This document shows, piece after piece, positions 17,614-26,111 of a stretch of DNA of 64,000 bases. The position numbers and the translations under genes were made by a program. Location of the stretch: positions 52,098-116,097 of the forward strand of contig JAGHST010000006.1 of the NCBI GenBank assembly GCA_018065695.1. Reading direction: 5' to 3'. Under the pieces are notes generated by a model. It did not search any database. It was not told where the DNA came from and saw only the letters and a program-made list of their open reading frames with translations. Every line of letters begins with the position of its first letter. Position 1 is the first letter of the stretch. This DNA comes from Candidatus Cacconaster caballi. Its GTDB lineage: Bacteria > Bacteroidota > Bacteroidia > Bacteroidales > UBA932.

Positions 17614-18683
17614 GATTCTTCATCAAGCTCTCTAACGAGAGCATATTTGCGCCATTTTTCGATAAGCGCGGTCATATCCTCCGGAAGTTTGCTTTCCAGG
17701 AGGATATACTGTTTTGTACGGGGGTGTACGAATCCAAGTGTCTTTGCGTGGAGGGCGTGACGCGGAAGAATCTTGAAACAGTTGTCTATGAACTGCTTGT
17801 ATTTGGTGTAGATAGTGCCCTTGAGAATCTGGTCTCCGCCGTAGCGGTCATCGTTGAAGAGGGGATGTCCGATGTGGTTCATATGGACCCTTATCTGATG
17901 GGTGCGTCCGGTCTCGAGTATGCATTCCACCATCGTGACATAGCCGAAGCGTTCCAATACCCGGAAATGCGTCACGGCGCGTTTGCCTTGCGAGCCGTCC
18001 GGAAAAACCTTGAATTTCATCCTGTCGTTGGGGTCGCGGCCGATGTTACCCTCTATAGTGCCGTCGTCCTGCTGAATGTTTCCCCAGACCAACGCAATGT
18101 ATTTGCGGTCAATGGTGTGATAGAAAAACTGTTTTGCAAGGTCCAACTGCGCTTCGTCGTTTTTTGCCACGACCAGAAGGCCCGAAGTGTTCATATCGAT
18201 GCGGTGGACAAGTATACCCATTCTCTCGTCTCCTTCATCTGCGGCCTGTTTAAGGCCGAGGTGGAACGCCAGAGCGTTGATGAGGGTGCCTGAAAAATGG
18301 CCGTGTCCGGGATGGACTACAAGTCCTGCAGGTTTGTTGACCACCAGAAGGTCTTCGTCTTCGTATGCTATGTCAAGCGGAATCGGTTCGGGAGCCACTT
18401 CAAATCCGTGCCTTTGGTATGGCATCACTATGGTGATGACATCCAGCGGCTTGACTTTATAGTTGGCCTTGACCGTCCTGTCGCCGACACGGACGTAACC
18501 GGCCTCAATGGCAAGCTGCACCCTGTGGCGGGATGTCTGTTCCATATGGTCGGTGAGGTATTTGTCTATTCGGAGCTGGCTCTGTCCCTTGTCAACGTCG
18601 AAGCGGAAATGCTCGAACATCTGCTGCTCTTCATCTTCGCAGGAAATTTCCTCATCCGGCTCCAGATTCTTCTCGTCTATCAT
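17610..18683 (-). CDS. rluD: RluD-like 23S rRNA pseudouridine synthase
   Basis: A 357-residue protein with an N-terminal S4 RNA-binding domain (DKYLTDHMEQTSRHRVQLAI, ~40-100) and a catalytic domain with VHRIDMNTSGLLVVAKND near residue 167. GRTHQIRVHMNHIGHPLFND lies near 273. The S4 plus RluA-type order fits RluD/RluC. It would isomerise uridines in helix 69 of 23S rRNA if truly RluD. Its stop overlaps the stop of the beta-barrel gene in CTAG, and its start overlaps the PASTA gene stop by 4 nt. Confidence 0.88.
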   Translation of the reverse strand: MIDEKNLEPDEEISCEDEEQQMFEHFRFDVDKGQSQLRIDKYLTDHMEQTSRHRVQLAIEAGYVRVGDRTVKANYKVKPLDVITIVMPYQRHGFEVAPEPIPLDIAYEDEDLLVVNKPAGLVVHPGHGHFSGTLINALAFHLGLKQAADEGDERMGILVHRIDMNTSGLLVVAKNDEAQLDLAKQFFYHTIDRKYIALVWGNIQQDDGTIEGNIGRDPNDRMKFKVFPDGSQGKRAVTHFRVLERFGYVTMVECILETGRTHQIRVHMNHIGHPLFNDDRYGGDQILKGTIYTKYKQFIDNCFKILPRHALHAKTLGFVHPRTKQYILLESKLPEDMTALIEKWRKYALVRELDEES

Positions 18684-19555
18684 AGCAGGCCTTCAAGTGA
18701 AACTTCCTCTTCTTCTTGCAGTTCTTCTTCGGAGGCCCTGGCAACTTCTTCAGCCTCGCGGCGCGCTTGTGAAAGTTTGGCCTGGCTTCTGGTCAGATAC
18801 AGGTTGACACTTGTTCCCATCAGGATAGGGGACTGGCTGCTGGAATAAGGATTTTGCTTGTAAACAATGGCATCGATGCTGTCCTGATATGAGGATACGG
18901 TTTCGTCGAACGAGATTGTGCCTATGTTGAGCGAATTGTCTATGATGCTCTCTTTTGCAATCCGTAACGTGTAGCCGAGAAGATTTGGAACGTATGTGTG
19001 GCTCTCTTCAGGGTCGCGTCCGAGAAGGAGGTCTATCGTGCTTTCCGTTTCTATTTCTGTCCCCTGGGAGATGGCTTTTCCTCCGCTGTATTGAGCCAGA
19101 ACGTTGTTGGTGGCGATATCTTCCTTATATGTGAGTCTGCCCACCGACAGACCGGCTGATGCAATGTCCTGAGCAGCCTGTCTGAGAGACAGGCCGACAA
19201 GGTTAGGCATGGATACTGTCTGGGCCTTTGTGGCATTTGTGGTAAGCATTATCCGGCGTCCTTTCTTCACTTTGCTGCCTGCAACAGGGTTTTGTGAAAA
19301 GATGATGCCTCTGGCAATATGCCTGTTGAAGATGGAGTCCGTCACTTCTATGCGTATCTTACTGCTGCGTGCGGCTTTCTGTGCATCTTCCATACTCATT
19401 CCACTGAAATCGGGAACAGCGATTTCGCTGTTGTGGCGGGTTACGGCCTTAAGTATGAGTTGGGCGGCCAAAACCAGTGCAAGTATGAGGAGTGCCGCTT
19501 TCAGAAGATTGCTGACAATCCAACGGTATCGCTTTTTGTTGCCTTTCTCGTTCAT
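18680..19555 (-). CDS. PASTA-domain membrane protein
   Basis: A 291-residue single-pass protein: a short cytoplasmic N-terminus, a transmembrane helix (LLKAALLILALVLAAQLIL, ~17-35), then three PASTA repeats, recognisable by PDFSGMSMEDAQKAARSS, PNLVGLSLRQAAQDIASAG and PNLLGYTLRIAKESII. No kinase domain is attached; PASTA modules bind muropeptides or penicillin-like ligands in other families. The C-terminus is acidic (EEELQEEEEVSLEGLL). It overlaps the rluD-like gene by 4 nt, an arrangement common in Bacteroidota. Confidence 0.87.
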   Translation of the reverse strand: MNEKGNKKRYRWIVSNLLKAALLILALVLAAQLILKAVTRHNSEIAVPDFSGMSMEDAQKAARSSKIRIEVTDSIFNRHIARGIIFSQNPVAGSKVKKGRRIMLTTNATKAQTVSMPNLVGLSLRQAAQDIASAGLSVGRLTYKEDIATNNVLAQYSGGKAISQGTEIETESTIDLLLGRDPEESHTYVPNLLGYTLRIAKESIIDNSLNIGTISFDETVSSYQDSIDAIVYKQNPYSSSQSPILMGTSVNLYLTRSQAKLSQARREAEEVARASEEELQEEEEVSLEGLL

Positions 19556-19560
19556 AATTG

Positions 19561-19568
19561 CAAAATTA
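19561..19568 (-). promoter_or_regulatory. -7 promoter box of the PASTA gene
   Basis: TAATTTTG on the minus strand is embedded in the T-tract of the rpmH terminator and lies 5 nt before the PASTA gene ATG, implying a very short or absent leader. Confidence 0.45.
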
Positions 19569-19600
19569 AAAAAAAATGAGTCCGCTTCAAAGGCAGACTC
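19562..19600 (-). terminator. Intrinsic terminator of rpmH
   Basis: On the minus strand GAGTCTGC / GCGGACTC (one mismatch) around a TTTGAAG loop is followed by a T-run. The stem covers 19578-19600 and the T tract runs to about 19562. It lies 28 nt past the rpmH stop. Confidence 0.82.
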
Positions 19601-19627
19601 ACAATTTTTCTTTTCAGACGGTATCCG

Positions 19628-19780
19628 TTACCAGAGATCTTCGGAAGATACAGTCAGTTTCTTGCGGCCGTGACGACGGCGTGCAGCGAGGACGCGACGT
19701 CCGTTAGGAGTGGACATTCTTTCACGGAAACCGTGTTTGTGGCGTCTTTTAAGCTGTGAAGGTTGAAAAGTGCGTTTCAT
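19628..19780 (-). CDS. rpmH: 50S ribosomal protein L34
   Basis: A 50-residue highly basic protein. It begins [20 protein letters not shown] and has [15 protein letters not shown], the universal L34 signature, with a short SSEDLW C-terminus. It is a small 23S-rRNA-binding protein of the large subunit. Preceded by a near-consensus promoter (19819-19848) and followed by a strong terminator, so it is monocistronic. There is no dnaA or rnpA neighbour, unlike the classic origin-linked rpmH locus. Confidence 0.97.
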   Translation of the reverse strand: MKRTFQPSQLKRRHKHGFRERMSTPNGRRVLAARRRHGRKKLTVSSEDLW

Positions 19781-19818
19781 TGTTATTTATTTTTAGATTT
19801 TTCAAATTTTTGGGAGTG

Positions 19819-19848
19819 CAAAGGTAATGATTTTCCGTCAAGTTGCAA
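19819..19848 (-). promoter_or_regulatory. Promoter of rpmH
   Basis: On the minus strand TTTG (19848-19845) and TACCTTTG (19826-19819) are separated by 18 nt, a good Bacteroidota promoter. The leader to the ATG is about 35 nt and A/T rich. Confidence 0.65.
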
Positions 19849-19851
19849 ATT

Positions 19852-20475
19852 TTATTGGGATATAATCACTATCTTTTTTTCGGAAAACCATTCATCCTTG
19901 AACCAATCGCGGATGTTGAAAATGCAGAATTTCTCCCGGCCGATATGAAAACGAGCGGCGCATCTGCCTATTTCATCTTCTATGTCGCCTCCTTTCAGAT
20001 AGATAATGGAATTTTCGTATTTGTCCTTCACCCAAGGGTAGAAATCCTCCAGATCCGCCACCGCCCGCGAAACTATGTAGTTGAACCGGCCTTGCAGGGT
20101 TTCCGCGCGGCCGTTGTAAAAAGAGACGTTTTCAAGTCCGAGTGATTCGGCGACGGCCTGTGCCACCTTGATTTTCTTGCCTATGCTGTCACAAAGTGTG
20201 AAACTGCAGCCGGGAAACATGACGGCAAGCGGAATTCCCGGAAATCCGCCTCCCGTACCGACATCCAGAATGCGGCTTCCTGCCGGAAAATTCACTATGC
20301 GGCTGATGGCAAGGGAGTGAAGCACGTGGTGAGAGTAGAAATTGTCCATATCCTTGCGGGAAATGACGTTTATCCGCGAGTTCCACTCCGTATAGAGAGG
20401 TCCGAGTGCCGAAATCATCTCTTTCTGCCTCTCCGACAGGAGAGGGAAGTTGTCAAATATCCTTTCCATCTTCAT
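19852..20475 (-). CDS. rsmG: 16S rRNA (guanine527-N7)-methyltransferase RsmG
   Basis: A 207-residue GidB-family methylase. SRILDVGTGGGFPGIPLAVM near residue 68 is the SAM-binding motif, preceded by NVISRKDMDNFYSHHVLHSL near 36, both hallmarks of RsmG. It adds the N7 methyl at G527 of 16S rRNA. Its start lies 23 nt inside the ECF sigma gene, so it is probably expressed with polA and the sigma factor. Confidence 0.94.
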   Translation of the reverse strand: MKMERIFDNFPLLSERQKEMISALGPLYTEWNSRINVISRKDMDNFYSHHVLHSLAISRIVNFPAGSRILDVGTGGGFPGIPLAVMFPGCSFTLCDSIGKKIKVAQAVAESLGLENVSFYNGRAETLQGRFNYIVSRAVADLEDFYPWVKDKYENSIIYLKGGDIEDEIGRCAARFHIGREKFCIFNIRDWFKDEWFSEKKIVIISQ

Positions 20476-20998
20476 TCAACTCGGAAGATGCCAGAAGCAT
20501 CTTCCGGGCTCTGTTAATTCTGGTTTTCACAGTGGCGAGAGTGAGTCCCGTGACTGAAGCTATGTCTTCATAAGCCAGATCTTTGATGAATCTGAGCTCA
20601 GCCACCTTGCAGTATGTCGGCGGCAGGTTTCTTATGTTCTCAAGCATCGACTTGACGGCCTGGCTCACAATCATCTGCTCCTCCGGAGAACTGCCGCAGG
20701 CTTCCCGTGTATCTTCAGCCTGATTTATCGGGACCGCCACAATGGAACTGCTCCTGTGCCGTAGGTGGTCGATGGCTTCGTTTTTGGCAATGTTGAAGAG
20801 CCAGGTGGAGAATGCGTATCTGCTGTTGTACCGGTCTATGTTGAGGAACGCTTTTTCGTATGTCCGCTGGCAGATATCCTCGGCATCCTCACGCACCGAT
20901 ACAAACTTGAGGATATAGGCTATCAGTGCCTGACGGTACTGCCCGAACATTTCCTCAATGCGCTTCTCTCCAGTTTTTGCCATAGCCGCATTCTGCAA
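20453..20998 (-). CDS. ECF-type RNA polymerase sigma factor
   Basis: A 181-residue sigma-70 family protein. Region 2 contains EDAEDICQRTYEKAFLNIDR and FSTWLFNIAKNEAIDHLR (near residues 37-80). Region 4 is the helix-turn-helix LAYEDIASVTGLTLATVKTR near 145. No anti-sigma gene follows. The ATG at 20998 gives a 44-nt overlap with polA; an ATG at 20983 (MAKTGEKRIEEMF) is equally plausible. It sits translationally locked between polA and rsmG, suggesting expression tied to growth genes rather than a stand-alone stress regulon. Confidence 0.87.
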   Translation of the reverse strand: MQNAAMAKTGEKRIEEMFGQYRQALIAYILKFVSVREDAEDICQRTYEKAFLNIDRYNSRYAFSTWLFNIAKNEAIDHLRHRSSSIVAVPINQAEDTREACGSSPEEQMIVSQAVKSMLENIRNLPPTYCKVAELRFIKDLAYEDIASVTGLTLATVKTRINRARKMLLASSELNEDGKDI

Positions 20999-23552
20999 GA
21001 AGAGGCACGGAGAGCGTGCAGACGCTTTCCATTTCTTCCTTTACAAGTTCAACAATCTTTTCAAGTTCATCCGCTTTGACATCGAACACGAGTTCGTCGT
21101 GTACCTGAAGCACCATCCTGCTGCGCAGACCTTCCTTCTTCATCCGCCTCCATACGTTGATCATAGCGAGTTTTATGATGTCGGCCGCGCTGCCCTGGAT
21201 AGGTGCGTTTATGGCGTTGCGCTGGGCAAGGCCGCGGACAGTCACGTTCTTGGAATTGATATCCGGCAGAAACCGCTTGCGGGCGAAGATGGTCTCCACT
21301 ATGCCGCTTGCTGAAGCTTTTTCGATGGCCGAATCCATATATGCGCGTATTCCCGGATAGCTTCGGAAATACTCTTCTATGAAAGTCTTCGCCTCATTGC
21401 GCGGAATACCCATCCTTTGTGCCAGACCGAAGGCCGAGATGCCGTAGATAATGCCGAAATTGGCCACTTTGGCGTGGCGCCGCTGCTCCGGACTGACCTC
21501 CGAGGCTGGAATATTGAATATTTTGGCAGCGGTGGCGCGGTGGACGTCGGCTCCGCTGCGGAATCCTTCAATCATCCCTTCGTCACCGCTGAGATGGGCC
21601 ATAATGCGCAGTTCTATCTGTGAATAGTCCGCCGATACGATATAGCCGTCCGGGTCACTCGGCACGAAGGCCTCGCGTATTCTCATACCGCGCTCGGTCC
21701 GGATTGGAATGTTCTGAAGATTCGGCCTTGCGCTGCTCAGACGTCCGGTGGCGGTCAGGGCTTGATTGAAGGTAGTGTGGACCTTCCCTGTCCGAGGATT
21801 GACAAGTTGAGGGAAAGGTTCGATATAGGTGGAGAGCAGTTTCTTTACGGCTCTGTATTCCAGTATTCTGCCGACAATGGGATGACGGTCCGATATGGCT
21901 TCCAGAGTCTCTTCGTCGGTGCGGTAACTGTCTTTGTGGCCTTTTTTCGCCTTCGGGTCAAGTTTCAGCTTGTCGAACAGCACTATGCCTATCTGACGCG
22001 GGGAGGAGAGGTTCAGCGAAGGTTCGCCGGCCATATCCCTGACTTCCTTCTCTATTGTGGAAAGTTCCGCATCAAGTTCGTTCCTGTATTTGGAGAGAAG
22101 ATTGCAATCTATCCGTACTCCGGAAAGCTCCATATCGGCCAGAACGGAAACAAGCGGCATCTCAATGTTGAAATAGAGGTCCTTCATACCGTTTTCTTCC
22201 ACCTCCTTCACCAGTATCGGAGCCAAAAGGCCGGCGGCCACACATTCGCGTGCCGCACGTTCGTGACCGGAGTTTATGTTCTCGACGGAGGGCTGGTTGA
22301 AGAGGTCGAAAGAGGTTTCCATCTGTTCTGCCGGCTCTTCATTTCCGACGGAGAGGTCTGCTCCCAGATATGTGTCGGACAGGATCTCGATCTTGTGGGG
22401 GCGCTCGGGATTCAGAATATAGTGCAGCAGCTCGGTGTCGAGAACTTTGCCTTCGAATATCAGCCCCTTGAAACCGTGTCCCACCTTGACCAGAGAGTGG
22501 TCCTTGATGAGAGTTTCAGCCTTTTCAGGAGATATTGCAGCCCATTTTACACCGCTGGCGGCAATAAACGTGTCCGAGTCGCGTCTGAGAGACACCGTTC
22601 CGCTTTTGCGTATGCCGGCCTCCACTTCGCTGAAATCTGTCCGGATGCATTCCAGCCCTTTCTTTCGCACCTGTTGAACTTTCGCTCCGCAGGGGAGGAT
22701 GTTTTTCAAGGAGTTGAACTCATAGCGGTCGAAGAGGATGCCTGTGGCCAGGCGGTCGGCTTCTTTCACAAGAAGGTCGTCCTCACTCACTTCCAATTCC
22801 ACGTCTGTCTTTATGGTGACAAGTGTCTTGCTGAGAGCTAGATGCGGCAGTGCTTCAGTGAATGCGGCTGCCTGTTTTGCAGGCAGTTCGTCCAGATGGG
22901 AGCAGATGTTTTCCAGTGAACCGTATCCGGCCACCAGCTTTTTTGCGCCCACTTCACCGATTCCGCTGACACCCTTTACGTTGTCGGCGGTATCTCCCCA
23001 GATGCTGAGAATGTCGATGATTTGAATAGGGTCGCTTATGCCGTAGTGCTCGCAGATACTCCGGCGTGAGATGATTTCACTCTCCGCACCGCTTTTTACC
23101 GGTTTGTATTGGAAAATATTCTCATCTATTATCTGCCCGAGGTCCTTGTCCGGAGTTACCATATATACCTGAAAGTCAGGGGATGCAAAGCGTTTTGCCA
23201 CAGTGCCGATGATGTCGTCAGCCTCAAAACCGGGCTTCATCAGTACAGGGATTCGCAGAGCTTCCGCTATCCGGCACAGCGGTTCCAGCGCTTCCTTGAT
23301 AAGCTCGGGTGTCTGGGCTCTTGTGCCCTTATATTGCGGGTCCAGTTCGTGACGGAAGGTCTTTGCCGGAGGGTCGAACATTATGGCAAGGTGGGTGGGG
23401 GACTCTCTGGCCAAAAGTTCGAGAATATATTTGGTGAAGCCGAACAGTATCGAGGTGTCCTCGCCGCGGGAATTTATCATAGGCCTGCGCAGAAATGCGT
23501 AGTACATTCTGAAAATCAGAGCGTGGCCGTCGATGAGGAAGAGTCTTTTCAT
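20955..23552 (-). CDS. polA: DNA polymerase I, proofreading domain apparently inactive
   Basis: An 865-residue PolI. The N-terminal 5'-3' nuclease is intact (FLIDGHALIFRMYYAF, YKGTRAQTPE, GFEADDIIGT). Polymerase motifs are SADYSQIELRIMAHLSGD (A), RRHAKVANFGIIYG (O-helix) and LQVHDELVFD (C). The middle domain is short and lacks the DxE of the 3'-5' exonuclease: where E. coli has FDTETD the sequence reads SLRRDSD, and the later NLKYD Asp region reads GHGFKGLIFEG. So Okazaki-fragment maturation and repair synthesis are expected, without proofreading. Active-site loss should be confirmed by alignment. Confidence 0.95.
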   Translation of the reverse strand: MKRLFLIDGHALIFRMYYAFLRRPMINSRGEDTSILFGFTKYILELLARESPTHLAIMFDPPAKTFRHELDPQYKGTRAQTPELIKEALEPLCRIAEALRIPVLMKPGFEADDIIGTVAKRFASPDFQVYMVTPDKDLGQIIDENIFQYKPVKSGAESEIISRRSICEHYGISDPIQIIDILSIWGDTADNVKGVSGIGEVGAKKLVAGYGSLENICSHLDELPAKQAAAFTEALPHLALSKTLVTIKTDVELEVSEDDLLVKEADRLATGILFDRYEFNSLKNILPCGAKVQQVRKKGLECIRTDFSEVEAGIRKSGTVSLRRDSDTFIAASGVKWAAISPEKAETLIKDHSLVKVGHGFKGLIFEGKVLDTELLHYILNPERPHKIEILSDTYLGADLSVGNEEPAEQMETSFDLFNQPSVENINSGHERAARECVAAGLLAPILVKEVEENGMKDLYFNIEMPLVSVLADMELSGVRIDCNLLSKYRNELDAELSTIEKEVRDMAGEPSLNLSSPRQIGIVLFDKLKLDPKAKKGHKDSYRTDEETLEAISDRHPIVGRILEYRAVKKLLSTYIEPFPQLVNPRTGKVHTTFNQALTATGRLSSARPNLQNIPIRTERGMRIREAFVPSDPDGYIVSADYSQIELRIMAHLSGDEGMIEGFRSGADVHRATAAKIFNIPASEVSPEQRRHAKVANFGIIYGISAFGLAQRMGIPRNEAKTFIEEYFRSYPGIRAYMDSAIEKASASGIVETIFARKRFLPDINSKNVTVRGLAQRNAINAPIQGSAADIIKLAMINVWRRMKKEGLRSRMVLQVHDELVFDVKADELEKIVELVKEEMESVCTLSVPLLAECGYGKNWREAH

Positions 23553-23568
23553 TAAAACAGTTTCTACA

Positions 23569-23576
23569 CAAAAGTA
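23569..23576 (-). promoter_or_regulatory. -7 promoter box of polA
   Basis: TACTTTTG on the minus strand lies 16 nt upstream of the polA ATG, back to back with the tpiA promoter box 10 nt away on the other strand. Confidence 0.5.
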
Positions 23577-23586
23577 ACAAATTTAT

Positions 23587-23594
23587 TATATTTG
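23587..23594 (+). promoter_or_regulatory. -7 promoter box of tpiA
   Basis: TATATTTG matches TAnnTTTG and is followed by a ~27-nt A-rich leader to the tpiA ATG. Confidence 0.55.
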
Positions 23595-23626
23595 CAGGCT
23601 GAAAAATTCAAATTTGATAAAATAAA

Positions 23627-24382
23627 ATGAGAAAGAAAATCGTAGCAGGCAACTGGAAGATGAATACGACTGTTGCCGAAGGTGTGGAGCTTGCAAAGAG
23701 CATTGTATCAGGAATCAATGAAATACCGTCTGACGTAACCCTAATCACGGCGACACCGTTCACCCATCTCGTGCCGGTGGCAAGTGTGCTCGAAGGCACA
23801 GGCGTGGCTCTTTCGGCGCAGAACTGCGCAGACCAGCCGAAAGGCGCTTTCACGGGCGAAGTTTCGGCGGCAATGCTCAAGGATGCCGGCTGCCGATATA
23901 CAATTCTGGGACACTCCGAGCGCCGCGAATATTACGGAGAGACCGGCGAAACTCTTGTCAGAAAGATGAATCTTGCATTTGAAAATGGGCTGAAGGTGAT
24001 TTTCTGCTGCGGCGAGAAACTCGAAGAACGCAATGCCGGACGCCATTTCGATGTGGTGAAAGCTCAGATAGAAGAGGTTCTTTTCAGTTTCACTGCAGAG
24101 CAGATGGATAACGTAGTAATCGCCTATGAGCCTGTATGGGCAATCGGCACGGGTGTCACTGCAACTTCCGCCCAGGCTCAGGAAATCCACGCATTCATCC
24201 GCAAAACCGTCGGCGACAAGTTCGGTGCGAAGGTTGCGGAAGATATGACAATCCTCTATGGCGGCAGCTGCAAGCCTTCAAATGCTAAAGAACTCTTCGC
24301 TTGCAATGATATAGACGGCGGTCTTATCGGAGGCGCGTCCCTCAAGGCAGAAGATTTCCTCGCTATAGCGAAATCCTATTGA
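23627..24382 (+). CDS. tpiA: Triosephosphate isomerase
   Basis: A 251-residue TIM barrel. Substrate lysine is in VAGNWKMNT (residue ~12), catalytic His in ILGHSERREYYGETGE, catalytic Glu in VIAYEPVWAIGTG, and the phosphate loop in LYGGSCKPSNAKEL and GGLIGGASL. It interconverts DHAP and glyceraldehyde-3-phosphate in glycolysis. Its stop overlaps the convergent YhhQ-family gene by 7 nt, so no dedicated terminator separates them. Confidence 0.98.
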   Translation: MRKKIVAGNWKMNTTVAEGVELAKSIVSGINEIPSDVTLITATPFTHLVPVASVLEGTGVALSAQNCADQPKGAFTGEVSAAMLKDAGCRYTILGHSERREYYGETGETLVRKMNLAFENGLKVIFCCGEKLEERNAGRHFDVVKAQIEEVLFSFTAEQMDNVVIAYEPVWAIGTGVTATSAQAQEIHAFIRKTVGDKFGAKVAEDMTILYGGSCKPSNAKELFACNDIDGGLIGGASLKAEDFLAIAKSY

Positions 24383-25005
24383 TTTGACTTCCCGGCACGT
24401 CTGACAAAGGCGGACGTGACGGGGAGGATGATTATTTCGTAGAGAGTCTTGAGGACAATCTGCGTGAGCATCATCACCACAAGGTTCCTGAGCGGAACCC
24501 CGAAGAAAGCTATCGGAAAGAAAATCAGCGAATCGGCGCTTTCTCCCGCAAGGGATGAGAGCACCGCTCTCCATCCGAAACCTCTGCCTCCCTGCAACTT
24601 CTTCATCTTCACCATTACGGCGGAATTGAGAAGCGAGCCGCAAAGGAAGGCGAGCATCGAAGCTGCAGCTATCCGCAAATTGACATCGAAGACATACGCA
24701 AAATGGTCCTGTCCGTCCCAGAAAGGGGCGGGAGGCAATACTTTTACAATCTGTGCCGACAGTACGACGAAAGCGTTTGATGCGAATGCCAAAAGGATGG
24801 CAAATCGAGCTTTTCGGTAGCCGTAAAGTTCGCTAAGACAATCATTTATGATATAGGAAACAGGAAAAATCAGAAATCCTCCGGTCAGGGTGAGTGCTCC
24901 GGCGTTGAAAATCTTGATTTCGAAGAGGTTGGAGGCTACCAGGCAGACGCACATCAATGCTGTCATCCAGGTGTATCTCCCTGATGCTCCGTTTTCCGCT
25001 TCCAT
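24376..25005 (-). CDS. Queuosine-precursor transporter, YhhQ/VUT family
   Basis: A 209-residue polytopic membrane protein with about six hydrophobic segments, including TWMTALMCVCLVASNLFEIK, FLIFPVSYIINDCLSELYGY and FARILLAFASNAFVVL-like stretches. The FPxxYxxxDxxxExYG motif (FPVSYIINDCLSELYG) near residue 47 defines the VUT_1/YhhQ family, which imports 7-cyano-7-deazaguanine or related queuosine precursors. It lies 7 nt after the STAS-kinase gene. No queuosine genes are adjacent, so the substrate is by family only. Confidence 0.87.
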   Translation of the reverse strand: MEAENGASGRYTWMTALMCVCLVASNLFEIKIFNAGALTLTGGFLIFPVSYIINDCLSELYGYRKARFAILLAFASNAFVVLSAQIVKVLPPAPFWDGQDHFAYVFDVNLRIAAASMLAFLCGSLLNSAVMVKMKKLQGGRGFGWRAVLSSLAGESADSLIFFPIAFFGVPLRNLVVMMLTQIVLKTLYEIIILPVTSAFVRRAGKSNQ

Positions 25006-25012
25006 AGGCCCG

Positions 25013-26110
25013 TCAGAGAAGTTCGGTTATTTTTGCCTTCACACCTTCCGCCATACCGGGTACGAAGCCGTAGTTGGTGCCGAGGTATGTCATATGCAGT
25101 ACACAGAAAGGTTCTACCGCTGCATCAGCGGCTGCCTTCTTTGCGGGAGTGTCGGCGCCGAAATATTCCTCTACAAAATAGTCCCACACTTTCAGCATAG
25201 TCTCCCTTCCGAAATGGAAAAGGTCCTTGATGATATGTTCAGGCGCATATTTTACCTGAAAATAGAGCATGCCGAGGTCGAACAGGGGATTGCCGTAGCC
25301 GAAATCCGATAGGTCTATCCACATATCACCGCTGCCGGTGGTGATGACGTTGCTCATCTGCATATCGCCGTGGAGGCAGGTGGTTTCCTGCGGGATGGAG
25401 TTAATGAAATCCAGCAGTTTCTGCCTCTCCTGAGAAGTCAGTTCCTTGCAGTTTACTGCGGCCTGGCGGTAAAAAATGGACCTGTCGTTGAAGATGGCGG
25501 TGTCGCAAGGAGTACTGTGAAGTTCCTTGCACATACGAGCGAAGCGTCTTGACATCTCTTCAAGTCTTTCCGGCTCTTCAGCCATAATCCTCGAAAAGGA
25601 GCGTTTGCCTTCAATGCGTTCGAAGTCCAGAGCAGTTCTGTCTCCATCGGTGTAAACCGTGCCGACAAGCGGGGTAGGGATGCCGAAAAGCATCACCGCG
25701 CGGGCTGTGACTTTCTCCTGCATAACCATCTGACGGGGAACGTTCGGACCGTATATCTTCATCATCGAATCTCCGTCCGCACTGTTGTATGCCTTTGACA
25801 GATAACTCGCTCCGAATTCAGTGTATTTGGACATATCCAGAGGTTCCGGCTTCCTGCATACGTTGATGAATGAGGAAACGCCCGAGTCTTCGAATTTTTC
25901 GGCGACACTGTCAGAAGCGTTGATGATGTTGAAACGTTTTCCGCTTCTGCGGCTGTTGAGAAATTCTCTGAGGGCAGCGAACTTCACTTCGGAGACTTCG
26001 CTGAAATCAATCGTATAGATGTCGCATCCACTCATTGCTCCTGTCAGAGCCTTCGCTTCTTCAACGCCTATGATGCCTTTCACGGCTATCAGATTGCCTT
26101 CGATTTTCAT
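25013..26110 (-). CDS. STAS-like domain fused to aminoglycoside-phosphotransferase-type kinase
   Basis: A 365-residue protein; the ATG at 26110 lies 1 nt after the preceding stop and is preferred over the longer upstream frame. Residues ~1-85 look like a STAS/anti-sigma-antagonist fold (VKGIIGVEEAKALTGAM, YTIDFSEVSEVKFAALREFL, FNIINASDSVAEKFEDSGV), without the usual phosphorylatable Ser. Residues ~95-365 are a phosphotransferase: GKRSFSRIMAEEPERL, the catalytic CLHGDMQMSNVI (HGDxxxxN) and metal-binding DLSDFGYGNPLFDLGML. It resembles the Fibrobacter paralogous family TIGR02172. It is a clear paralogue of the kinase at 32269-33168. Substrate unknown. Confidence 0.78.
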   Translation of the reverse strand: MKIEGNLIAVKGIIGVEEAKALTGAMSGCDIYTIDFSEVSEVKFAALREFLNSRRSGKRFNIINASDSVAEKFEDSGVSSFINVCRKPEPLDMSKYTEFGASYLSKAYNSADGDSMMKIYGPNVPRQMVMQEKVTARAVMLFGIPTPLVGTVYTDGDRTALDFERIEGKRSFSRIMAEEPERLEEMSRRFARMCKELHSTPCDTAIFNDRSIFYRQAAVNCKELTSQERQKLLDFINSIPQETTCLHGDMQMSNVITTGSGDMWIDLSDFGYGNPLFDLGMLYFQVKYAPEHIIKDLFHFGRETMLKVWDYFVEEYFGADTPAKKAAADAAVEPFCVLHMTYLGTNYGFVPGMAEGVKAKITELL

Positions 26111-26111
26111 A

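Noticed and set aside
21762..22841. A 359-codon open frame on the plus strand
   Set aside because: Lies wholly antisense to polA and shows no domain motif, signal or promoter.
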